NCBI GenBank assembly: GCA_016841005.1
Contig: JAEORG010000305.1
Location: forward strand, 1-11,619
Direction of reading: 5' to 3'
Origin: Candidatus Thorarchaeota archaeon
GTDB taxonomy: Archaea; Asgardarchaeota; Thorarchaeia; Thorarchaeales; Thorarchaeaceae
Length of the DNA: 11,619 bases
The position numbers and the translations under genes are program-made. The number at the start of each line of letters is the position of its first letter. Position 1 is the stretch's first letter. Below are positions 5,503 to 11,619 of the stretch, piece after piece. Under the pieces are notes generated by a model that did not search any database, was not told the DNA's origin, and was given only the letters and a program-made list of their open reading frames with translations.

Positions 5503-6639
5503 TCAATAATTCATTACAAATTTTTCAACAATCTGCTTATACACATTAACAGACTCGTTGAGCTGATTTATGGAAATGAACTCATTCGGTTGATGAGCAT
5601 GTTCAATTGATCCTGGTCCACAGATAACATTGATAATGCCAATTCTGGGCTGTAACACTGAACAATCAGTACCAAATGTCGCTGCTGTGGGAACAGATTG
5701 CTTCCCCGTTATACATTTGACTGCATCAAGTGTTATCTGCACTATTTCAGACTCTTTTGGTGTAATGACTGCAGGTTTTCCATATATGTACTCCACCTCA
5801 ACATTTTCGCTTAATCCCGCAGATTTCAATCTCTGACTCATCTGTTCTATCAATCCCTCAATCGTTTGACCTTTGACTGTTCTCATATCAAAGAGTACCT
5901 CGCAGTAATCTGGAACAACATTGATCTTAATTCCACCTTGAATCATACCGACATTCAGAGTCATTTCACCCAACAAATCATCAGGTTCGAAGGTGTAGTC
6001 AAGAGGTGAGAGTGTATCAATTGCTTGAGTGCAGAGCCGTATAGCATTTATTCCCTCCTTCGGACGAGAGCCATGAGCTGATTTTCCTCTTGCCACAATT
6101 TTTGTCCAGAGCATTCCTCGTTCTCCAACTAGAACTTCTAGGTTTGTTGGTTCCGCACATACGCCATATGTTACACCTGAGAGAATCCCGCTATCTGCAA
6201 CTGCCTCTGCTCCGGAACAACCACTCTCTTCGTCTGATGTGCATAAAAGGTGTAATGGCATTTTGGAAGATTTACTTGAGTACTGAATCATTGTTTCGCA
6301 TAGAGCTGCAACAGGTCCTTTCATATCGCAAGCTCCGCGTCCATATAATCGACCGTTTACAACTTCAGCGCCAAAAGGATTGTAGTCCCAATGCTTTGGA
6401 TCACCAGCTGGAACAGTATCCATATGACCATGGAGAACTAAGGGTCCGATCTCTTCTTCATGAGTTGAAAAAACTAGATTAGGTCGTGTTTCTGTACCAA
6501 CCGACACGCACGAAACACCATGACTTTCCATATGATTTCTAATGACGTCAGCTACCTCCTTTTCGCTACCCGGAGGACTTTCTGAATTTGTCTGAATTAA
6601 TTGCTGTGCTAATTTCAGCATACGATCCTCATCAAGCAT
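5503..6639 (-). CDS. M20-family deacylase/peptidase (ArgE/DapE/CPG2-like)
   Basis: Cytosolic di-zinc amidohydrolase of the M20 superfamily, which removes acyl groups or cleaves dipeptides. From the ATG at 6637-6639 (378 residues): HMD at 72-74 within LHGHMDTVPAGD, GRGACDMKG with bridging Asp105, catalytic Glu137 and metal Glu138 in SDEESG, Glu163 in AEPTN, dimerisation-domain His189 in SAHGSRP, and a C-terminal metal His at 347 or 349 in EHAHQPNEF. All metal and catalytic residues are present, so it should be active. The family includes acetylornithine deacetylase, succinyl-diaminopimelate desuccinylase and carboxypeptidase G2; sequence alone does not decide the substrate. The nearby DapA-like genes do not make it DapE, because those are not true DapA. 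An ATG at 6619-6621 has the best ribosome site (GAGG, 5 bases); one at 6682-6684 has none. Confidence 0.92.
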   Translation of the reverse strand: MLDEDRMLKLAQQLIQTNSESPPGSEKEVADVIRNHMESHGVSCVSVGTETRPNLVFSTHEEEIGPLVLHGHMDTVPAGDPKHWDYNPFGAEVVNGRLYGRGACDMKGPVAALCETMIQYSSKSSKMPLHLLCTSDEESGCSGAEAVADSGILSGVTYGVCAEPTNLEVLVGERGMLWTKIVARGKSAHGSRPKEGINAIRLCTQAIDTLSPLDYTFEPDDLLGEMTLNVGMIQGGIKINVVPDYCEVLFDMRTVKGQTIEGLIEQMSQRLKSAGLSENVEVEYIYGKPAVITPKESEIVQITLDAVKCITGKQSVPTAATFGTDCSVLQPRIGIINVICGPGSIEHAHQPNEFISINQLNESVNVYKQIVEKFVMNY

Positions 6640-6684
6640 AATGACCCACTCATCGTGTTGGATACTGATTTGTTTCCATTCCAC

Positions 6685-6830
6685 AGACTGATAAGAGGAT
6701 ATCCCCCTTAGGAATAATGGCAGTCGATGAAGCGGTTACCCCTGTCGGAGCATTATGCTATGAAGAACCGGTGAGCAGCTGAGACTTGCCACTCATTCTC
6801 TAGAAACATAGGGTGGCTGAAACCTTCTCC
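6685..6830. other. Intergenic region with possible C/D-box-like RNA and dyads
   Basis: This gap separates two minus-strand genes and should hold the promoter of the M20 gene. GGATATCC (6697-6704) is a short palindrome inside a weak longer dyad. On the plus strand, 6719-6790 has a terminal stem (GGCAGTC with GACTTGCC, one bulge), a CGATGA box at 6725, and a perfect CTGA at 6779-6782, with weak internal boxes in between. This is the layout of an archaeal C/D guide RNA, but three of the four boxes are degenerate. Confidence 0.2.
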
Positions 6831-7055
6831 CTAAGCCGGATAATATGAAAAGTGCTCACGTTCCCCGTCAGTATGTTGTGAGCTCAAGAAACCATCAGGT
6901 ATCAGGACCAGCTTGTTCCTCTTCAAGCCAACAATATAGAGTTGTCCGGACTTGTCTCTAACTGATACCTCCTCCCCTCTGAGGAAACCACGAACCTGCT
7001 TCCTAAGACTACGCGAGGGTAGTGTTTTTAGGGATATTTCGCAGGTTTCAGCCAT
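6831..7055 (-). CDS. Small hypothetical protein, 74 residues
   Basis: Family not recognised. The frame is open from 7094, but the ATG at 7053-7055 is preferred: it follows GGAG (7065-7068) at 9 bases, and a TATA-like TATATATA at 7139-7146 predicts a transcript start near 7115. The resulting protein has a basic middle (SRSLRKQVRGFLRGEEVSVR) followed by alternating hydrophobic residues (QLYIVGLKRNKLVLIPDGF) that look like two or three beta strands, then a polar tail. There are no cysteines beyond one near the start, no membrane segment and no enzymatic motif. The promoter and ribosome site argue that it is real. It precedes the M20 gene by 146-220 bases on the same strand. Confidence 0.6.
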   Translation of the reverse strand: MAETCEISLKTLPSRSLRKQVRGFLRGEEVSVRDKSGQLYIVGLKRNKLVLIPDGFLSSQHTDGEREHFSYYPA

Positions 7056-7063
7056 GTTTAGTA

Positions 7064-7069
7064 TCTCCG
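7064..7069 (-). promoter_or_regulatory. Ribosome site setting the start of the 74-aa gene
   Basis: CGGAGA on the minus strand lies 8-9 bases before the ATG at 7053-7055. The upstream ATG at 7092-7094 has no comparable site. Confidence 0.5.
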
Positions 7070-7138
7070 ACGGATGCGGTGGTAGGCGCGGCAACCTGAA
7101 TGGGATGCTAGACTTGTAGAATTCATGGTCACTTTAGG

Positions 7139-7146
7139 TATATATA
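7139..7146 (-). promoter_or_regulatory. TATA box of the 74-aa gene
   Basis: TATATATA flanked by GG/CC is a good box A. On the minus strand it predicts initiation near 7115 and a leader of about 60 bases to the ATG at 7055. Confidence 0.5.
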
Positions 7147-7321
7147 GGAAAACCAGATGTAAATTCCCGTGGAAATGCAAAATTCTCCACCCAGAGGCCA
7201 TTCTGTTGAGGCTGATTTTTTGCAATGCCTAATATCTGGAATCAGTGTAATATCCGTTACTACATCAACCGATTCATCTTAACATTTGGCCATTAGTAGA
7301 ACCAATAGTTTCTCTCTTTAA

Positions 7322-8797
7322 TCATGGATTATATGCAAAGGGATGTCTTGCAGAATCCTTACATTTTTGGATCTCATCAACTGTTTGTCGTCCTTCGATA
7401 GCCCTTCTGATTGCATGCCTAACTGCTCTGAAGTTGTTAATGTGAACTCGTTTTGCATTAACTGCATCAGGATGCACAAACACATTTGCTACAATCGCCA
7501 AGTCAGGTATCAACTCTTCAGGGATAATCCCATCTGTAACTGTACGTTGTATTGCATCAGACACTGCTTTTTGGGCAACATCATAAACCATCTTTTTGTG
7601 GGGCTCTTGAGTGATGGTAACTGTTGGTGCAAATATTGTCAATGGCTCAAGATCTTTAATTATATCTGATGAATGGTATCCCTCTCGAATTTTACCTGCT
7701 TTCTCCACAGAGATATTTATTGGACCATCTCTAAGACCCATGACAAGATCTACATGAGCAACTTCCAGTCCACCACCACAGAGAGACTCTCCATGAAGTA
7801 GCGTTAGATTATCAATGTAATCAGGAACAAGATCAACAGCCTTTGGATACGATTCGGCAACAATGGATTTATCCTCCATCTTAAAAGTAACAGGACCGCG
7901 AGGAATTAGCTGTAGATCCTCAAGACAGGTTCGTAGTTCATCGATGTCTTCATAGGATAATGCATCACCTTCAACTAAAGGTGCTCTCGCGGGACCAACA
8001 TCTATGCCCATCATATTGAGCCCAGCTTTTACAGCAAGACCTCCTCCTTTATTCACAATGATACGGACAGTCTTTTGAATACTCCTTTGAATTATTAGGG
8101 CATCTTTTAGGTTCCCGTTTGCAAGAGCAGATTGCATCTTAACGTATCTGTCAGGAAAGATATTCGCGCTAGCAAGAATCGCACCATCGCATCCAGAAGC
8201 AAGTGCTGGGAGAGCGACCTCATCATGACCAATAACAACTTGGAAGTTCTCAGGTCTCCGAACAAGAATCGTTGTCAAGTTAACTAAATCCCCACTTGAG
8301 TCTTTCATTCCCACAATTCCATCAATCTCACGTAGACCGTCAACAACAGTCCAGTGTATTGGCACGCCAGTGACTTGAGGAATATTGTAAAGAAAAATAG
8401 GAATATCTGATCTGTTCGCTACCCTTACGTAGTGTTCAAACAGTTCTTTATTCGAAGGTTTTAGGAAGTACGGTGAAACCACAAGAGCCGCATCAGCTCC
8501 GAATTCAGCAGCTCTACGAGTTAACTTGACTGCATCACCAGTATATGGCGCACCGGTACCAGCTAGTACTGGCACACGACCTTTTGCCGCATCACAAGCT
8601 ATTTTGATTGCTTCAACTTTCTCATCAAATTTCATACTGGTGAATTCGCCAGTTGTGCCGCACGGGACGATGCCTGTTGCACCAGCTTTTATCACATAAT
8701 TTATCAAACCACGGAATTTTTGTTCATCTACACCTTCTTCATTGAAAGGTGTTACAAGTGCAGGAAACACTCCCTTGAATCTGAATGTTTCACTCAT
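7322..8797 (-). CDS. DapA/NAL-family aldolase fused to a formaldehyde-activating enzyme (Fae) domain
   Basis: Two-domain protein of 491 residues from the ATG at 8795-8797. The first domain (about 1-300) is a DHDPS/N-acetylneuraminate-lyase TIM barrel: GTTGE at 47-51, active-site Tyr137 in YNIPQVTG, and Schiff-base Lys165 in GMKDSSGD. The Arg of true DapA (R138 in E. coli) is replaced by Val142, so it is probably a different pyruvate or 2-keto acid aldolase. The C-terminal domain (about 332-491) matches Fae, which joins formaldehyde to tetrahydromethanopterin: EVAHVDLVMG, a DGIIP motif, and the Fae tail KDSARHPFAYNP. By hand alignment His348, Asp350, Thr394 and Gln409 match Fae His17, Asp19, Thr68 and Gln83; Lys66 is Thr392, and 5 residues are missing between His17 and Leu48. 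The start overlaps the upstream stop by 8 bases. Start calls at 8839 add 14 atypical residues. Confidence 0.93.
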   Translation of the reverse strand: MSETFRFKGVFPALVTPFNEEGVDEQKFRGLINYVIKAGATGIVPCGTTGEFTSMKFDEKVEAIKIACDAAKGRVPVLAGTGAPYTGDAVKLTRRAAEFGADAALVVSPYFLKPSNKELFEHYVRVANRSDIPIFLYNIPQVTGVPIHWTVVDGLREIDGIVGMKDSSGDLVNLTTILVRRPENFQVVIGHDEVALPALASGCDGAILASANIFPDRYVKMQSALANGNLKDALIIQRSIQKTVRIIVNKGGGLAVKAGLNMMGIDVGPARAPLVEGDALSYEDIDELRTCLEDLQLIPRGPVTFKMEDKSIVAESYPKAVDLVPDYIDNLTLLHGESLCGGGLEVAHVDLVMGLRDGPINISVEKAGKIREGYHSSDIIKDLEPLTIFAPTVTITQEPHKKMVYDVAQKAVSDAIQRTVTDGIIPEELIPDLAIVANVFVHPDAVNAKRVHINNFRAVRHAIRRAIEGRQTVDEIQKCKDSARHPFAYNP

Positions 8798-10196
8798 GGT
8801 TTGACCCCCATATCTTCTGTAATGCCCCTTGCACTGCATTTTCAGTCGCGCGGGTTATCTCTCTTCGATTTCGTAAATTAAGGTCTATATCAAGTGCAAG
8901 TATGGATATTTCACTCTGTAGAGATTCTTTCGGAATATTACCTGTGCACAGTAATTCTGCAAAAGCTCTTGCTGTTCCTGATTGTACTGGCCCATAGAAT
9001 AGCGATGCTTGTCGCATAGATTGTATTTTCTTGATCGGTAGCATTAAGCTACTTGGACGTACTGGAAGATTTGGTTCCAAAATTACTGTTAGCGCCTCGT
9101 GTCCAATTTTCGGGTTAGTCAAGAGTCCTACAAATGCCTCCCCCAACGGCCCTTTCTTTGACCCCACTGCAATGCCCACAGATACAGTATCATTAGAATG
9201 TGCAGCTGTTTTTATCAATGAGTCCATTACATACCCTTGATCAGACAATATCTGAGTCATATTGACTTCAGATTCAATTGGGATTGCAACAAATGGCTCA
9301 ATAAGTCTTAGTTTCTCTAACTCTATACGAATTTCATCCTTTAACTCAACAGTTAGAGTACCACCGGTATCTAAGGGCATCCTTGATTTACCAGCTTTCA
9401 GACCCATCATCTTTAGTGCTGCCTTAACTGGTGGGGCACCTCCATTTCGAGTTACTATGCGTGCAAATGTCTGGGCTTTATGTTGAATATTAGCCGCACT
9501 CTCGATATCACCATTTTTGACTTTCTCAAGTATCTCAAGCCACAGATGTGGTATAACATTTGCAGATGCAAGAATTGCAGCTTTTGCTCCTGCTGATACT
9601 GCGGAAATGAAACATTCATCATGTCCTATGATTACAGGCATCTTTCCTTTTAATTTCTGAATCAATTCAACTGTATGGCCAATATTTCCACTACTGTCTT
9701 TTATTCCGACAATATTGTCAAGCTCAGCGAGGTCTTCTACTAGAGATGATTGTAAAACCCCTAAAGTACACTGAGGTATATTGTAGAGGATAATAGGTAA
9801 ATCACTTTGTCGTGCAATCGTTTCATAGTGCTCGTAGTATCCCTTATCTCCAGGACGTAGATAGAAAGGAGAAATGACCAATGCTGCGTCACACCCAATA
9901 TCGGCTGCATATTTTGTAAGCTCGACAGAAGCGCGGGTGCTATTCTGCCCAGTGCCAGCTACGATTGGGACACGACCATCTGTAAAATCAACAGCTAGCC
10001 GTAAGAGTTTCTTTCTCTCTTCTGTTCGCATATACACGAACTCGCCAGTCGTTCCTGCTGGAACGACTCCTGTTGCCCCCCTCTCAATGGTGTAATCAAT
10101 AATAGCTCCAAAACTATCTTCAATTATATCTCCATCCTTTGTGAAGGGAGTCACAAGAGCAGGCATGACACCTTTTGGTACAAATCTCTTCGTCAT
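8790..10196 (-). CDS. DapA/NAL-family aldolase fused to a degenerate Fae-like domain
   Basis: Paralogue of the downstream gene, 468 residues from the ATG at 10194-10196. The aldolase domain (about 1-300) has GTTGE at 48-52, Tyr138 in YNIPQCTLG and Schiff-base Lys166 in GIKDSSGN, so it should be catalytically competent; Cys143 replaces the Arg of true DapA. The C-terminal domain (about 333-468) aligns without gaps to Methylorubrum Fae from residue 17 to 83, with EPNLPVRPSSLML matching APNLPCKPNTLMF and FYGPVQ matching MFGPAQ. However, Fae His17 is Ser339, Asp19 is Gly341, Lys66 is Ile388 and Thr68 is Lys390; only Gln83 (Gln405) is kept. The conserved Fae C-terminal tail is absent. This Fae half is therefore probably not catalytic. 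The frame extends to a GTG at 10227-10229, but the TATA box at 10235-10241 places initiation near 10212, downstream of it. Confidence 0.92.
   Translation of the reverse strand: MTKRFVPKGVMPALVTPFTKDGDIIEDSFGAIIDYTIERGATGVVPAGTTGEFVYMRTEERKKLLRLAVDFTDGRVPIVAGTGQNSTRASVELTKYAADIGCDAALVISPFYLRPGDKGYYEHYETIARQSDLPIILYNIPQCTLGVLQSSLVEDLAELDNIVGIKDSSGNIGHTVELIQKLKGKMPVIIGHDECFISAVSAGAKAAILASANVIPHLWLEILEKVKNGDIESAANIQHKAQTFARIVTRNGGAPPVKAALKMMGLKAGKSRMPLDTGGTLTVELKDEIRIELEKLRLIEPFVAIPIESEVNMTQILSDQGYVMDSLIKTAAHSNDTVSVGIAVGSKKGPLGEAFVGLLTNPKIGHEALTVILEPNLPVRPSSLMLPIKKIQSMRQASLFYGPVQSGTARAFAELLCTGNIPKESLQSEISILALDIDLNLRNRREITRATENAVQGALQKIWGSNHE
8803..8809 (-). promoter_or_regulatory. Ribosome site inside the upstream gene; coupled start
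   Basis: GGGGGTC on the minus strand lies 5 bases before the ATG at 8795-8797, inside the 3' end of the upstream aldolase-Fae gene. Together with the 8-base overlap (ATGAGTGA) it implies translational coupling and fixes the downstream start. Confidence 0.6.
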
Positions 10197-10234
10197 GACA
10201 ACACGCCAACGAAGGTTTTTGCAGAACACCTACG

Positions 10235-10241
10235 TATAAAA
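10235..10241 (-). promoter_or_regulatory. TATA box of the aldolase-Fae operon
   Basis: TTTTATA on the minus strand (in GATTTTATACG) is a good archaeal box A. It predicts transcription from about 10212, giving a leader of about 16 bases before the ATG at 10194-10196 and excluding the upstream GTG. Confidence 0.5.
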
Positions 10242-10261
10242 TCTATGTAATTCCTGAGCGA

Positions 10262-10270
10262 CATTAATAT
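10262..10270 (+). promoter_or_regulatory. TATA-like box of cutA
   Basis: CATTAATAT lies about 40 bases before the cutA ATG. It predicts a transcript start near 10293 and a short leader. It is about 20 bases from the divergent aldolase-Fae promoter, so one regulator could affect both. Confidence 0.35.
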
Positions 10271-10308
10271 CATGTAGTGATTACTTACCGCACGTTGTGG
10301 TTCATTGA

Positions 10309-10626
10309 ATGAGCGAGTATATACTTGTGATTAGCACATGTCCAGAGAATGAAGCTGAGAGTCTTGCAAAAATACTTGTTGAGTCGAAACTATGTGCTTG
10401 TGTAAATCTCATCCAAAATGTGTTCAGCATCTATCATTGGAAAGGTCGAATCGAGGAAGAAAAAGAATCTATGCTCCTAATGAAAACAAAGAAGGATTTG
10501 GAGAACGACCTCTTTTCTGTCTTGAAGGAACATCATTCCTATGAAGTACCTGAATTTATCGTACTTTCTATTGATTCAGGATCTGATGATTACTTGAAAT
10601 GGATTGGAGAATCTACATCATTTTAG
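10309..10626 (+). CDS. cutA: CutA1 family protein
   Basis: Small trimeric cytosolic protein of the CutA1 family, linked historically to divalent-cation tolerance but of uncertain physiological role. The 105 residues show the family hallmarks in order: VISTCPENEAESLAKILVE at 7-25, CACVN at 29-33, the SIYHWKGRIEEEKE stretch at 40-53, LLMKTKK at 56-62, and HSYEVPEFI at 76-84, followed by a YLKWI end motif. Length is typical. The ATG at 10309-10311 has only a weak ribosome site and a short predicted leader. The gene is divergent from the aldolase-Fae operon and convergent with the next gene, with 12 bases between stops. No functional link to the operon is evident. Confidence 0.95.
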   Translation: MSEYILVISTCPENEAESLAKILVESKLCACVNLIQNVFSIYHWKGRIEEEKESMLLMKTKKDLENDLFSVLKEHHSYEVPEFIVLSIDSGSDDYLKWIGESTSF

Positions 10627-10638
10627 ACTGAAACCAGA

Positions 10639-11619
10639 TTACGCTATACCAGCGCGGCGAGCTGCATACTCAAGAGATTCGTTGAAGTATTTACCAATAA
10701 CACGTGAAATTGCAGGACCAACAATATAATTAATATCTCCGGGCATCAGAGCCTTCAGATTTGTTTTACTTGTGATTTTACCTCGACGCCGTAGAGTACT
10801 GATCTCCCTCTGAACGATTGAACGAGCTTTATCCCATGGCATTGGCTCTGCTTTTCCTCCTAGCAGGCCTTCTTTGATATCACTGAAAGAACGCATCACG
10901 AACCATGCAAGACTATCGATATCATTAGCTTCGTTGATATTGCCCTTTCCATGAGTCTTACACTTCTTTTCGGGAGCATAATCGCCACAAACTGAACAAA
11001 TCAGCTTCCCGCGGTTTTGTCGAAGGAAGAATGATAGAAGATTTGCACATTTCGAGTCATCGTTTGCTGACCATTCGAGACCACGTGCACCAACTCTTCC
11101 AATTGCCCTGAACACAGTATGAGATTTTGTGTACACGAAATTGAGAACATCAAGACTCGCAAGTTTCTCATCTTTGATCTTCTGCTCTGTTTTCCTAGAT
11201 TCTGCGGCTACTTCTAGCCGTATATCCCTTTCACCTCTTTGTTGGACAAGAAATCTTTGCATTAGATCGAAGGCGATTGCGTAGTTATCGAATGTAAGAG
11301 CACTGAGATTCAACGAGGCATCTCTTATTCCTTCAAAGACCGGTGATGCTGATTTATCAAGAGCTATCTTTGCTGATTCCAGGTCTTTGTTAGTTAAACG
11401 TGCATGAAACCATGAGCATACCGAAGGAGCATCCAATTCTGGATGAATGACTTTCATTTCGTATAGTCTCAATGAAAAGAGGTCAATCAGAATTTCTTCC
11501 CTTAGAAATTGAAGTTGTGCTTCTGAATCTTCATAGATGCTCTTAAGAAGCGTTTTTGCTCGTTGTATATCTTTCTTTGATCTGATGTATGTTTCAACTA
11601 CTCGTGCCAGATTCTTAAG
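10639..11619 (-). CDS. Unknown protein with CxxC-CxxH zinc knuckle (5' end outside the window)
   Basis: Family not recognised. The frame is open from the stop at 10639-10641 to the right edge, so at least 326 residues are visible and the start lies outside. A TTG at 11470-11472 is an unlikely start because the same frame upstream encodes a sensible helical sequence (for example RAKTLLKSIYEDSEAQLQF). The N-terminal two thirds are helical and charged. A zinc-knuckle-like CSVC and CKTH pair (bases 10951-10998) is spaced by 8 residues. The C-terminal part is basic (REISTLRRRGKITSK) and then ends in a helix. This composition suggests a nucleic-acid or protein-binding role, but no catalytic motif is visible. 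It is convergent with cutA. Confidence 0.8.
   Translation of the reverse strand, partial: LKNLARVVETYIRSKKDIQRAKTLLKSIYEDSEAQLQFLREEILIDLFSLRLYEMKVIHPELDAPSVCSWFHARLTNKDLESAKIALDKSASPVFEGIRDASLNLSALTFDNYAIAFDLMQRFLVQQRGERDIRLEVAAESRKTEQKIKDEKLASLDVLNFVYTKSHTVFRAIGRVGARGLEWSANDDSKCANLLSFFLRQNRGKLICSVCGDYAPEKKCKTHGKGNINEANDIDSLAWFVMRSFSDIKEGLLGGKAEPMPWDKARSIVQREISTLRRRGKITSKTNLKALMPGDINYIVGPAISRVIGKYFNESLEYAARRAGIA

Larger units (their letters stand above)
7056..7321. other. Intergenic region, largest gene-free stretch
   Basis: It holds the promoter and leader of the 74-aa gene and the 3' region of the aldolase-Fae operon, whose last stop is at 7322-7324. No tRNA, CRISPR, strong hairpin plus T-run, or mobile-element end was seen. 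A plus-strand T6 run at 7216-7221 follows a weak 4-bp stem, but no plus-strand gene precedes it. Confidence 0.5.

Noticed and set aside
7195..7225. Possible plus-strand terminator (GGCC/GGCT stem and T6 run)
   Set aside because: The stem is only 4 bp with a wobble, and no plus-strand gene lies upstream.
7225..7290. Second C/D-box-like candidate on the minus strand (TTGATGT then CTGA)
   Set aside because: Only one half of the box set is present and no terminal stem was found.
7343..7669. 108-residue Cys-rich plus-strand frame opposite the Fae domain
   Set aside because: Its cysteines come from the reverse complement of Thr/Ala-type codons in a clearly conserved Fae region; no promoter or ribosome site.
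5503..10196. Lysine biosynthesis cluster made of dapE plus two dapA genes
   Set aside because: The aldolases lack the DapA arginine and carry Fae domains, and the M20 gene is a separate unit whose substrate is not defined by its motifs.
1..11619. CRISPR arrays, insertion sequences, tRNA or rRNA genes
   Set aside because: No spaced direct repeats, transposase frames, terminal inverted repeats or tRNA-type T-arm/acceptor patterns were seen; the only tandem repeat is coding.

Overview
This window looks like a chromosomal segment of an archaeon, most plausibly an Asgard archaeon of the Thorarchaeia type. The reasons are an archaeal/eukaryotic ribosomal protein eS25, an Arf-like small GTPase, a stand-alone AlaX editing protein, a fused nucleotidyltransferase/left-handed-beta-helix protein of the archaeal GlmU-like type, domains of the formaldehyde-activating enzyme (Fae) of tetrahydromethanopterin metabolism, and TATA-like boxes upstream of genes instead of bacterial -35/-10 boxes. 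The phylum is inferred from gene content; no rRNA marker is present.

Layout. Bases 1-1192 (+): an Arf-like GTPase whose frame is open at the left edge, then a coiled-coil / Pro-Ala linker / helical-hairpin protein. Bases 1193-1340 hold three hairpins between convergent genes. Bases 1340-2287 (-): eS25 with a Lys/Ala/Pro repeat tail and a C-terminal helix-hairpin-helix domain; it seems to start at a non-AUG codon. A divergent promoter with a 12-bp palindrome follows, then a small HExxH protein (+, 2404-2886). Bases 2897-5455 (-) form a tight cluster: an unknown protein, then AlaX, then a GlmU-like sugar-1-phosphate nucleotidylyltransferase. Upstream on the same strand lie an M20 deacylase/peptidase and a small 74-aa protein. 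Bases 7322-10196 (-) carry two overlapping paralogous genes. Bases 10309-10626 (+) are CutA. Bases 10639-11619 (-) are the 3' part of an unknown zinc-knuckle protein that runs off the right edge. No stretch longer than about 270 bases lacks a gene.

The most interesting system is the two-gene operon at 7322-10196. Each protein is a DapA/N-acetylneuraminate-lyase-family aldolase joined to a C-terminal Fae-like domain. Both aldolase halves keep the Schiff-base lysine but lack the arginine that marks true dihydrodipicolinate synthase. By hand alignment the downstream Fae domain keeps most known Fae active-site residues, while the upstream one keeps the fold and one glutamine but has lost the catalytic His and Asp. 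By analogy with the known Fae-Hps fusions of methanogens, the pair may couple an aldolase that releases or takes up formaldehyde to capture on tetrahydromethanopterin, possibly as a complex of one active and one degenerate Fae subunit. This role is inference.
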